A stretch of 64,000 nucleotides of DNA from Nitrospira sp. (lineage in GTDB: Bacteria > Nitrospirota > Nitrospiria > Nitrospirales > Nitrospiraceae), in contig JACOEL010000004.1 of the NCBI GenBank assembly GCA_024998625.1, forward strand, positions 225,829-289,828. Direction: 5' to 3'. The notes under the pieces are model-generated. The model saw only the letters and a program-made list of their open reading frames with translations, made no database searches and was not told the DNA's origin. Below, piece after piece: positions 53,532 through 61,541 of the stretch (position 1 is its first letter; every line of letters starts with the position of its first letter). A program made the translations under genes and the position numbers.

Positions 53532-54002
53532 ATGCACGGCGTACTCGTCAGTCTTTGCCTACTGTCTACTCTCCTCTCCGGCTGCGGCCTCGTCACCATT
53601 GCGCGGGTCAGCGTGAATGAACCGCTCTCTGTCCGAGACGTAGGCTTCATCCGGCCGAATGAGACCACCTTCACCGACCTCATTGCGAGACTGGGAACAC
53701 CGGATGAGATTGTCGGATCTGATGAGGGAGATCTGGCGATCTATCATTTTCTGGATGCCAAGTATTCGCGCATCAACTATGGCCTAGTTGCCAGAGTGTC
53801 GAGTCCGGTCAGCCCGGACCTTCTCACCGAGGGACTGGGGATGGGATTCGATCGTCTGGAGGTCTTGTTGGATAGTTCCTGGCGGGTGCATCACGTCGGG
53901 TTTGCCCGTTACCACGACCGTTCTCCAGGGTTCAAATTCTGGCCTTTTGGCAAGCAGAGCGTGGAATCATCTTCGGATGGCGACGTGGCCCATGCACCGT
54001 AA
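53532..54002 (+). CDS. BamE-like lipoprotein 2
   Basis: 156 residues, lipobox LLSGC near residue 18. The mature chain has ETTFTDLIARLGTPDEIV and IYHFLDAKYSRINYGLV, parallel to the preceding protein, and a C-terminal part ending in a Ser/Asp-rich tail. The pair may come from a duplication, though identity is low. Likely co-transcribed with its neighbour. Confidence 0.7.
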   Translation: MHGVLVSLCLLSTLLSGCGLVTIARVSVNEPLSVRDVGFIRPNETTFTDLIARLGTPDEIVGSDEGDLAIYHFLDAKYSRINYGLVARVSSPVSPDLLTEGLGMGFDRLEVLLDSSWRVHHVGFARYHDRSPGFKFWPFGKQSVESSSDGDVAHAP

Positions 54003-54178
54003 AGGATGAATTTTGTCAATGCTGCCTCGTGGCGTGATCGGAAGAGCTCGTGGCCACCAGCGCTTCTCTTATCAGAATGCGGTCGCACTGTCCGAAACGG
54101 CGACTGGCTCCACCCGTTGGAGCGCTATCGCCAACAACGCATGCAAGCCCACAACAAGACCCTCACCAGGGAGAAGAA

Positions 54179-54316
54179 ATGATGATCGAATCAGGCTTCA
54201 TCCAACTCGTGGCGTTGATCAAGAATTGCACCCGCTCTCGAGGCATCTGCGAGTACATAGACCAATCAGCTCGGTCTCCTGAGATGTATGCATTGCCGTT
54301 TGTGGGCTTAAAGTGA
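54179..54316 (+). CDS. Possible small protein, 45 aa
   Basis: Starts ATGATG at 54179 with AGGGAG about 5 bases upstream and ends with a TGA that overlaps a GTG of the following gene (GTGA). The product, MMIESGFIQLVALIKNCTRSR and so on, matches no known family. The strong ribosome binding site and the stop-start overlap argue for translation, possibly as a coupling leader; the short length argues for caution. Confidence 0.35.
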   Translation: MMIESGFIQLVALIKNCTRSRGICEYIDQSARSPEMYALPFVGLK

Positions 54317-54321
54317 ATGAA

Positions 54322-54852
54322 ATGCGATTGAGCCAAACAACGCGGCTGTACGTCGGCATCTGGCTGACGGTTGCTATATTCATGGGTGTGTTGCTTGGGT
54401 TCGCCGAATACCGGCGCAACTCTTTGAATGATCCTGACCAGGCGTGGCAGCGCACCGGTGTTTTGCTGCCGGCTCAAACTTATCCAGCTCCAACCGCAGG
54501 AGTAGAACCACGTCCAGGGCATCGGGTGATCATGTTCTTTGCCCGCAGCCTCACAGATCGATATCTGTTTCACGATTTGGCTGATCAATCTGATTTGGTA
54601 AGAGCGGTCGATCTCATCGTGGTGACACCGGATGGTTCAAGGCCGGTCATAGAGAACGGCATACGGCGCTTCGCCCTGGACACCGATGGCTCGTTGGCGA
54701 GGGCAGTTGGGCTGCACCGCCCGATCGATGGTGGTCCTCCGGTGGGCTATGTGTTGGTCGATTCCCACGGCTATATCCGCTTCCGTACTCTGGATCCAGG
54801 ATTCGGGCATCGTGCGTGGGAGATAAAGCTCCTGCTGAGGGGGATATCATGA
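54322..54852 (+). CDS. Membrane-anchored thioredoxin-like protein without CXXC
   Basis: 176 residues. One N-terminal TM helix (YVGIWLTVAIFMGVLLGFA) and an extracytoplasmic domain with HRVIMFFARSLTDRYLFHDL, VDLIVVTPDG, FALDTDGSLARAVGLHR and GYVLVDSHGYIRFR, the strand order of AhpC/TSA-type peroxiredoxin-like proteins. No redox-active cysteine is present, so it is probably not an oxidoreductase. GTG 54313 is an alternative start. Overlaps the next gene by 4 bp. Confidence 0.65.
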   Translation: MRLSQTTRLYVGIWLTVAIFMGVLLGFAEYRRNSLNDPDQAWQRTGVLLPAQTYPAPTAGVEPRPGHRVIMFFARSLTDRYLFHDLADQSDLVRAVDLIVVTPDGSRPVIENGIRRFALDTDGSLARAVGLHRPIDGGPPVGYVLVDSHGYIRFRTLDPGFGHRAWEIKLLLRGIS

Positions 54853-55310
54853 CCTCCCGGTTCTTACGACTCGGTTGGCAGTCCGCGCTTTTTGCCACTG
54901 CGGAGGTGCTGCTGTACCTGTCGTACCAACACCATGATGCGCGTTTCCACTGGTTTCTTCACTTCTTTGTCGGCACCTCGGCCGCACTTTTCGTGATGGC
55001 GGTCCTCGCGTATCGGTCCATTCGAACCATTCGTTTCCCGCTGCTCTGGCTGATGACGGGACACGCAATCGCTATGTTTCCGGATATCCTATGGAACTTT
55101 CAGTTGCTGCCCCATGAACCTTGGATGGATGTCTTTCTTCTCCACATCTCATCGCACTTCATTCCCGGCAGGAACTGGACTTGGTATGTCATATTCCTGG
55201 TATGCCTAGCCTTGTATCTCCATGCTCGCCGAGCAATGGAGATGCGAGCGCAAAAGGTTCCATGTGATGCGCCTTGGGAACCGCTCTCCGATGGCGCAGC
55301 CGGACGGTAG
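54849..55310 (+). CDS. Uncharacterised four-helix membrane protein, 153 aa
   Basis: Starts at ATG 54849 overlapping the stop of the thioredoxin-like gene. TM helices at about 10-25, 35-53 (LHFFVGTSAALFVMAVLAY), 61-80 and 110-130. Histidines face the membrane part (SYQHHDARFHWFLHFF, HISSHF), suggesting a metal or haem site, but no family was recognised. Confidence 0.65.
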   Translation: MTSRFLRLGWQSALFATAEVLLYLSYQHHDARFHWFLHFFVGTSAALFVMAVLAYRSIRTIRFPLLWLMTGHAIAMFPDILWNFQLLPHEPWMDVFLLHISSHFIPGRNWTWYVIFLVCLALYLHARRAMEMRAQKVPCDAPWEPLSDGAAGR

Positions 55311-55374
55311 GATCGTGTCCCTCTGCGCAAATGATGGGGGGCAATGGATGCGACATGCTCAATACGGAAGAGGG

Positions 55375-56478
55375 ATGGAGTCACTGACGGCATCAAATGG
55401 AAAACGAAAACCCTCTGGTGTCGCGTCCATCAGTCGCGCTATTGCCTCGGCGTTGATCCTCGTGAGCGCCGGTTGCGTGTATACCGTTCCATTCACTGAT
55501 GCGCAGGGCCGCGTCATTACCGGCAGCACCGCGACGATGGAAACCGTGACCATCGGCCGCATACCCCAAAGCATTTGGTTTCGTGGCGTGTCCCAGGCAA
55601 ATCCGGCGCTGATTCTGCTGCACGGAGGACCCGGCATCAGCGAGTCGGCACTGTTCCGTCACTACAACTCCGCCCTTGAGCAGCAATTCCTGGTCATCTA
55701 TTGGGAGCAGCGCGGAACTGGGCGGTCGTTCCATTGCGAGATTCCGCCCGAGTCCATGACCATCGACCGGTTCGTGCGCGACCTCGACGAGGTTGTGGAA
55801 CTGGTCAGACGGCGTTTTGGCAAGGACAAGGTCATATTGATCGGCCATTCCTGGGGCACGGTACTCGGGACTGTCTATGTCTCTCGCTACCCAGAAAAGG
55901 TCGCGGCCTATGTCGGGGTCGCCCAAATTGCCGAAGTGCCGCAGTCGCGCCGGCTATCTTATGAATTCGCGCTTTCCGAAGCGAGAAAGCGGGGAGACAC
56001 CAAAGCTCTCTCGGAATTGGCGGAAATCGGTCCGCCTCCCTCTGCTTCGGTCGACGACGGGTTGACGGTCGGCAATTGGGTCGAGCGATTCGGCGGCGCG
56101 TTCTACGCGGACCTCTCAACCGGGAAACTCATCTGGGCGGCTCTCGGCACCGATGAGGCGAACCTCATCGACCTCGTCAAGTTTGGGCAAGGCAACCGCT
56201 TTTCCCTGACGCAGCTTGAAGATGAAATTTCGCAGCTCGATCTGAGTAGGCACTACCGATCCTTCGCCGTCCCGATGTTTTTCCTGCTCGGGCGATACGA
56301 CCGGCATGTTCCCGCCATCTTGGCCGAGCACTATTTCGAGAGGATCCAAGCACCCTGCAAACGGCTGGTGTGGTTCGAGCAGTCGGCACATAACCCGCCA
56401 TTCGAGGAGCCGGACAAATTCAATGAAGTTATGACTCAAGTAGTCCTGCCTTTGACTGTAGGAGGATGCACCAATTGA
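55375..56478 (+). CDS. Secreted or lipid-anchored alpha/beta hydrolase, proline iminopeptidase-like
   Basis: 367 residues. A lipobox-like LILVSAGC ends the signal. The hydrolase core has oxyanion LLHGGPGISES, YWEQRGTGRS, nucleophile in IGHSWGTVLG, acid in LGRYDRHVP and His in EQSAHNPPFEEP, the prolyl iminopeptidase (S33) layout. The frame is open upstream over the previous gene's end; ATG 55375, with GGAAG upstream, is preferred. Substrate unknown. Confidence 0.85.
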   Translation: MESLTASNGKRKPSGVASISRAIASALILVSAGCVYTVPFTDAQGRVITGSTATMETVTIGRIPQSIWFRGVSQANPALILLHGGPGISESALFRHYNSALEQQFLVIYWEQRGTGRSFHCEIPPESMTIDRFVRDLDEVVELVRRRFGKDKVILIGHSWGTVLGTVYVSRYPEKVAAYVGVAQIAEVPQSRRLSYEFALSEARKRGDTKALSELAEIGPPPSASVDDGLTVGNWVERFGGAFYADLSTGKLIWAALGTDEANLIDLVKFGQGNRFSLTQLEDEISQLDLSRHYRSFAVPMFFLLGRYDRHVPAILAEHYFERIQAPCKRLVWFEQSAHNPPFEEPDKFNEVMTQVVLPLTVGGCTN

Positions 56479-56575
56479 ACGCAACCCTCTTGCTTCTCCC
56501 ATCGCTGGCGCTCAAGGTGCGAACCGGGAGGGAGGCGCGAAAGTCAGGGGCAGGTTTCTAACCGGAGGGTACCCG

Positions 56576-57742
56576 ATGCCCAGGTGGATCGCAAAGAGTG
56601 CGCGCGTCATCGGTGTTGCAGCGGCTGTCCTCATAACTGGCCTGCTCACCACCTTTGCCATTCCGGTCGAAGAGTGGCGCACCGGCGACCAACGCCTGAC
56701 ACCAATGACGTATGCGCCGAGCCGGGCAGGGCCGGACGTTCCCCGAAGGCTATGGATCGATACGGACGCCGCATGCGGACATAGCCGACGAACAGATCCG
56801 GACGATTGCTTCGCCATTGCGCTTCTCGCACATGCGCCAGACCTTCAGATCGTCGGAATTTCGACCGTGTTCGGAAACGCGCCACTCGGTGTGGTCGACC
56901 GGACAACAATCGAACTCGCTGGCAGGTTGTCGGTTGAGTTGGGTCTAACGCTTCCGGTCTATAGCGGATCCGCAACACCTCTTGCACCGGACGCGCTGTC
57001 GGCCGAACCGCCTGTGCACGAGGCGCTGACAGCGGCGCTTGAGGCGGGCCCGCTCACCGTCCTTGCCTTGGGGCCACTCACTAACCTTGCGGCTGTCCTC
57101 CGCGAACGGCCGGACTTGCGATCACGGGTTGCTCGGCTTGTCGCGGTAATGGGCAGACGCCCGGGGCATATTTTCCACCCCGCTGAGGGCGCCGGTGCAG
57201 GAATCCTCTTTGGCCACGGGCCGGTATTCCGAGATTTCAACTTCGTGATGGACATGCGCGCTTCCTTGCAGATCGTCGCCTTGAGCCTGCCCACGACGTT
57301 GATTCCATACGACGCGGCCCGCGGGATCGAGATTACTGCAGGCGATCTGGATCGTCTCACCGCGTCCGGTGGCACGATGTCGTGGATAGCGGAACGTGCC
57401 CGCCCCTGGTTAGGCTACTGGCACGAGGACATCGGTCGCCAAGGTTTCTATCCGTTTGATCTCCTCGCAGCCGCGTATGTGATCGAACCCCATCAGTTTG
57501 GGTGCGCGCCGGTGCGGGCCTGGGTCGGCGAAGATCCTACGTTGTTTGTGCCGCTTTGGCGACCAGCGGCGCTGCTAGTTGGCCAAGACGGGGTGCGCCA
57601 GGAGAAGATTGAAGCGGCCGGTTCAGATCTCTATTGCGCGAAGGTGGTGGCCAGCATCAAGCGCAAGCTGATAGATCGATTCATCGCATGGAGCAGCGAA
57701 ATCTATGCTGGCTCCGCTGTAACATCCGGTGTCAAACGCTAA
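56576..57742 (+). CDS. Inosine/uridine-preferring nucleoside hydrolase family protein, exported
   Basis: 388 residues with an N-terminal TM/signal segment (VIGVAAAVLITGLLTTFAIP). The Ca-binding Asp cluster appears as IDTDAACGHSRRTDPDDCFAIALLA, with a short insertion relative to the DTDxGxDD form; EAGPLTVLALGPLTNLA and DFNFVMD follow. The C-terminal Asp (PFDLLAAAY) is present. Probably a periplasmic nucleoside hydrolase or relative. Confidence 0.8.
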   Translation: MPRWIAKSARVIGVAAAVLITGLLTTFAIPVEEWRTGDQRLTPMTYAPSRAGPDVPRRLWIDTDAACGHSRRTDPDDCFAIALLAHAPDLQIVGISTVFGNAPLGVVDRTTIELAGRLSVELGLTLPVYSGSATPLAPDALSAEPPVHEALTAALEAGPLTVLALGPLTNLAAVLRERPDLRSRVARLVAVMGRRPGHIFHPAEGAGAGILFGHGPVFRDFNFVMDMRASLQIVALSLPTTLIPYDAARGIEITAGDLDRLTASGGTMSWIAERARPWLGYWHEDIGRQGFYPFDLLAAAYVIEPHQFGCAPVRAWVGEDPTLFVPLWRPAALLVGQDGVRQEKIEAAGSDLYCAKVVASIKRKLIDRFIAWSSEIYAGSAVTSGVKR

Positions 57743-57930
57743 ATGGGCGATCACAAGCCGCAACTGATCTATGTATGCCCCTGGATACCAGCAGGCTTGT
57801 GCTTCACCAGATGCGGCCTGTGATGGGGGTGCTGGGTTTTCAACAATAGTTATCTCGCTGGGAGTGATCACGCAGGCGGTTCCTGCCGCTTACTCAACAG
57901 CAGCCCGCCGCCACTGTCTCGACGTTTCTC

Positions 57931-58326
57931 ATGTTCCAAGAAGGCAACTCGCAGGACGCGATGTCGCTCTACGCGTCCGTTTTCCCCGGCGTTCGCATCG
58001 AACGGTACGGGCCGGGCGAGCCAGGCCCTGAGGGCACCGTGAAAGAGGCGCATGTCGACCTGAACGGCCATCGACTGATGTTCAGCGACAGCTACGTGAA
58101 GCACGCGTTCACGTTCACACCGTCGGTTTCGCTGTTCGTTGACTTCGCGTCGGACGAGGAGTTGGATCGCGCGTTCGCCAAGCTCTCCGAAGACGGCCAG
58201 GTCTTCATGCCGCTGGACAACTACGGCTTCAGCAGGCGGTTCGGCTGGTGCGCCGACCGCTTCGGCGTTTCCTGGCAACTGAATTTGCCCGACGCGGCTT
58301 CGACGGTGACCGCGCCGGCGAGATAA
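57931..58326 (+). CDS. VOC-superfamily PhnB-like protein, N-terminus damaged
   Basis: 131 residues: MFQEGNSQDAMSLYASVFPGVRIERYGPGEPGPEG, MFSDSYVKHAFTFTPSVSLFVDFASDEELD, GWCADRFGVSWQLNLP, the PhnB/3-demethylubiquinone-methyltransferase-like VOC family. The usual first strand (TVSTFLMFQ) is encoded in frame just before the ATG, but the frame has no ATG, GTG or TTG before an in-frame stop at about 57864. The true start has probably been lost. Confidence 0.65.
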   Translation: MFQEGNSQDAMSLYASVFPGVRIERYGPGEPGPEGTVKEAHVDLNGHRLMFSDSYVKHAFTFTPSVSLFVDFASDEELDRAFAKLSEDGQVFMPLDNYGFSRRFGWCADRFGVSWQLNLPDAASTVTAPAR

Positions 58327-58540
58327 CCAACGGCTGAAGCTGCCGGGCGGTAGGAGGCGACATGCAAGTGTATGACTAGTGGGCTATCCCGGGTGATCTC
58401 CTATTCCAAGTCTCACAGTACCTCGGTCCACTTGGCCCGCCAAGTCTGGAAACCCGCTGTCGATTTTGACCTTCCCAAACGACTATAAGGTGTAAACGAT
58501 CAATTCAACACACCATGGACACACGAAAGGAGACACGACG

Positions 58541-58891
58541 ATGCGATTCATTGGGATGGTCAAATCCGCCGAGAATGCAGGCCCTCCGCCAAGAGCCTTG
58601 ATGGATGCCATGGCGAAGCTCTGTGAAGAAGGCATCAAAGAAGGGACGCTGATCGAGACTACGGGGCTCTTTCCGAGTGCAGCGGGCGCACGCATCCGGC
58701 TTGTCGGTGGCAAGCTGACCGTCACGGACGGACCGTTCATGGAAGCCAAGGAAGTGGTCGGCGGCTACGCAGTGCTCGATGTGAAATCGAGGGAAGAGGC
58801 GGTCGAGCAGACACTGCGATTCATGCAGTTGCACAAAGAACATTGGCCAAGCTGGGAAGGAGAGACCGAGATTCGTCAGATCTTCGAGTAG
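58541..58891 (+). CDS. YCII/DGPF-domain protein
   Basis: 116-residue ferredoxin-fold protein. MRFIGMVKSAENAG, TTGLFPSAAGARIRLVGGKLTVTDGPFMEAKEVVGGYAVLDVKSREEAVE carries the DGPF block that gave the family its name. AAAGGAG about 9 bases before the ATG. Function unknown; it often neighbours ECF sigma factors, none here. A decayed fragment of the same family lies at 59402. Confidence 0.88.
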   Translation: MRFIGMVKSAENAGPPPRALMDAMAKLCEEGIKEGTLIETTGLFPSAAGARIRLVGGKLTVTDGPFMEAKEVVGGYAVLDVKSREEAVEQTLRFMQLHKEHWPSWEGETEIRQIFE

Positions 58892-58972
58892 CCGGACTTT
58901 GGCCCGATGAGGAAATAGCCATGTTGCGTGGCTGCCCACGCATTACTTGATTCCGCGCCTGCGGAACGCGAA

Positions 58973-59389
58973 ATGAATCAGCACAGCTACACGATCGAAC
59001 CCATCGGGATCATCCGTTCCGAACTGACTGCCCTAGAGAGCGCACCACTACAGGGAGACGAAGGTGCACCCGACGCGTGGCTGGAACTCAAGGCTTCATT
59101 CGCGCAAGGGCTTGTCGGCATAAAGGCCGGCGACGAACTCATCGTTCTCACGTGGTTTCACCGAGCACAACGGAGTGTCCTTCAAGTACACCCCCGGGGA
59201 AGACTCGGTGCGCCGCTGACGGGCGTGTTTGCCACGCGGTCGCCGGATCGTCCCACCCCCGTGGGACTTCATCGGGTTTCGGTCTTAGAGGTCGCCGAAA
59301 ATAGGTTAAGGGTTACGCCAATGGAGGCGATCGATGGGACCCCGATCGTTGATATTAAACCCATACTCGCGCGATCCGATGACCGCTGA
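58973..59389 (+). CDS. trmO: TrmO/TsaA-type tRNA (t6A37) methyltransferase
   Basis: 138 residues: YTIEPIGIIRSEL, ELIVLTWFHRAQRSVLQVHPRG, GVFATRSPDRPTPVGLHRVSVLEV and IDGTPIVDIKPIL match the TrmO (YaeB) SAM-binding domain. It lacks the C-terminal domain of E. coli TrmO, as do many short family members. ATG 58973 was chosen; upstream sequence has no clear ribosome binding site. Confidence 0.88.
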   Translation: MNQHSYTIEPIGIIRSELTALESAPLQGDEGAPDAWLELKASFAQGLVGIKAGDELIVLTWFHRAQRSVLQVHPRGRLGAPLTGVFATRSPDRPTPVGLHRVSVLEVAENRLRVTPMEAIDGTPIVDIKPILARSDDR

Positions 59390-59401
59390 TGGGCCGTTAA
59401 T

Positions 59402-59521
59402 GCCAAGAATCTGGACGAGGCCATCGCCTTCGCCGCACCGATTCCCATGGCGCGCAAGGGTACCCTTGATGTCAGGCCGGTGAACGGTTCTCTTTGTGGA
59501 TCGGGAACAAAGGGCTCATAG
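59402..59521 (+). pseudogene. YCII/DGPF-domain fragment
   Basis: Open frame reading AKNLDEAIAFAAPIPMARKG then TLDVRPV, the C-terminal signature of YCII-related proteins (NLDEAIAFAARIP...GTVEVRPV), ending at a TAG at 59519. The front part with the DGPF block is absent because the TrmO gene ends just upstream. It is a remnant of a second YCII gene. Confidence 0.7.
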
Positions 59522-59639
59522 CCGGACAAGGTCTACGAAACAGATGGAATCGAAGGTCCTGCACCGCCACGCTTTACCTCGAACGGAAGATTACTTCAGA
59601 TGGAGGGATCAGCACCGATGAGCGCTCGGATGTGTCTTG

Positions 59640-60350
59640 ATGCGGATGTTTGGCCGTCCTCATGGCGTACTCGGCAGGCTAGGTGGGCTGATCATGGCCC
59701 GCACCAATCAGAAGTGCGCCGCTTGGGTCATCGATCGGCTCGAGATCCTGTCGAACGATAAAATACTGGAGGTTGGCTTCGGACCTGGCGTGGGCATCGA
59801 GCTCCTGGGCCGATCCGCACCGGCAGGCTATGTCGCTGGCGTTGATCCATCTAAGGAAATGGTCGAAGCAGCCACAGCTCGGAACGCAAAAGCGCTTAAG
59901 AGTGGTCAGGTCGACTTGCGGATCGGATCTGTAGAACGCTTGCCGTTCGATGACAACATCTTCGGTAAGGCCCTGGCGATTAACTCCATGCAGGTCTGGC
60001 TTGACGCCATGGCTGGGCTCCGAGAAATACGGCGTGTCCTAAAGGCTGGTGGCAGGATCGCCCTTGGCGGTATACCCCATTCGGGACACTCGAAGAGTGG
60101 AGTACCTAACAAGAGTCGAAGGAGGCTCCTCGCGGAATATGTGGACGGACCGTTCTTATCGGTCCCGAAGAAAAACGTGCAAACCTACCGCCGCATTGCG
60201 CAAATGGCGGGAAAGATTTGGCGGGAGCACGGCGCTCTTGAGTGCCGGGAGTGTGCCAGAGACGACCTGCACGCAGATAGGACATATGCGATCCGAAGGA
60301 CATGCCCTTCGACGCCACGCACATGGTCTATGGTGGTTTCAAAGTCATAG
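59640..60350 (+). CDS. Class I SAM-dependent methyltransferase, C-terminus probably frameshifted
   Basis: Residues 1-150 are a good UbiE-like methyltransferase: motif I ILEVGFGPGVGIELL, VAGVDPSKEMVEAA, LPFDDNIFGKALAINSMQVW and LREIRRVLKAGGRIALGG. After HSGHSKSGV the usual ending (GLTETL-AAGF...FCVLATKP) is not readable in this frame; the other frame gives partial resemblance (RNMWTDRS). The final ~80 residues are therefore doubtful. Confidence 0.65.
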   Translation: MRMFGRPHGVLGRLGGLIMARTNQKCAAWVIDRLEILSNDKILEVGFGPGVGIELLGRSAPAGYVAGVDPSKEMVEAATARNAKALKSGQVDLRIGSVERLPFDDNIFGKALAINSMQVWLDAMAGLREIRRVLKAGGRIALGGIPHSGHSKSGVPNKSRRRLLAEYVDGPFLSVPKKNVQTYRRIAQMAGKIWREHGALECRECARDDLHADRTYAIRRTCPSTPRTWSMVVSKS

Positions 60351-60449
60351 TCGACACCTGAGCGTGCGGTACGCGTTGTCATGCGCCCGTGCTCCATGAA
60401 TTGTCCAACGGCGCAAGAGGGGACCGCAGAGTGGTGAGGAGGAAAGAAC

Positions 60450-60953
60450 GTGAATTCGCAAGCGCTTCAGCAACCCAGCCCTATAGCCTCTGATGAGACT
60501 GCCGTCCGCGCCCTCTATCAACAGATGATGGCCGCCTGGAATATCGGCAGCGGGGAGGCCTTCGCCGCTCCGTTCGGCGAGGACGGTGACCTCATCGCGT
60601 TCGATGGCACGCACTTCAAAGGACGCCGGGAGATCGCCCCGTTTCACCAACAGCTCTTTGACACTTACCTCAAGGAGACCCGGCTCGTTGGGCAAGTCAC
60701 GAGCGTCCGATTCCTGAGTCCCGACGTCGCCCTGATTCATGCGGTTGGTGGAACTGTGATGCGTGGGAAACCCGCCCCTTCACCGGAGCGAGACTCGATC
60801 CAGACACTCGTCGCCACGAAACGCGCCGGCGAATGGTGTCTTGTGGCGTTTCAAAATACAAGGATACGCCCCATCGGCCGTAACGTTACGGGGACACTCT
60901 TATGGCTACTTTCTGACTGGCTCTGGAGAGTGTGCGGCCCGAAGAAAAAATGA
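60450..60953 (+). CDS. SnoaL-like / SgcJ-EcaC family protein (DUF4440)
   Basis: 167 residues: DETAVRALYQQMMAAWNIGSGEAFAAPFGEDGDLIAFDGTHFKG, REIAPFHQQLFDTYLK and VALIHAVGGTVMRG match the NTF2-like SgcJ/EcaC family. GTG start with GAGGAGG 7 bases upstream. The C-terminus adds a hydrophobic helix and a basic end (WRVCGPKKK). Role unknown. Confidence 0.8.
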   Translation: MNSQALQQPSPIASDETAVRALYQQMMAAWNIGSGEAFAAPFGEDGDLIAFDGTHFKGRREIAPFHQQLFDTYLKETRLVGQVTSVRFLSPDVALIHAVGGTVMRGKPAPSPERDSIQTLVATKRAGEWCLVAFQNTRIRPIGRNVTGTLLWLLSDWLWRVCGPKKK

Positions 60954-61541
60954 GAAGCCCCAGCTGCGCCTCCTAGGCGGCGGAGGAAATGGGACGGATA
61001 CCGGCTGACGGCCCACTACGCTGTGATCGACAGTCGACATTTCCAGGTCTTTTCTCGGAGAGATTCCTTATGCCGGACCGGTTCACTGTCGTCTTGGTAC
61101 GTCAGATTCATGAGAAAGGATGGTCGACGATGGAAGCGATCGGGTGGAGTGCTTCGAGGCGAAGGCTCGGTTGATCAGGGATTGAATGTCGTTGTTGGAG
61201 GCGATTGGTTTTGTGTTTCAGGTGCTAGGATGAGGCGTTTCGAACCGGCTCGCCTGGTGTGTCCGAGTTCCGCAGCGGCCCTTCCTTCTGCCCCAGTCAG
61301 CGAGCTATTTTCTTAAGATGTTTTTGATGATGTGCCCTCGTTTGCGATTTGGCAGAGATCAGATCCACCGTCGGAGGGCAACGTCGGAAGGATCTTCTTC
61401 GTTGAAATACAAATGTACAAATGAGGGTCTGGTCTTGCAATCGAACAATCTGCCGGCCCTCGGGAAGTCACTAGCTCCCTTCTAGCGTTCAGTCAGACAG
61501 TATAGCGTGCCTGTTCACCGTCATTCAGGTCGAGAGGGCTG
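60954..61541 (+). other. Non-coding stretch upstream of cydAB
   Basis: About 590 bp. Short frames (60989-61174, 61023-61316) lack domains and overlap each other. The last 100 bp are more AT-rich in places and should hold the cydAB promoter. No FNR-type palindrome with both half-sites (TTGAT-N4-ATCAA) was found. Confidence 0.45.
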
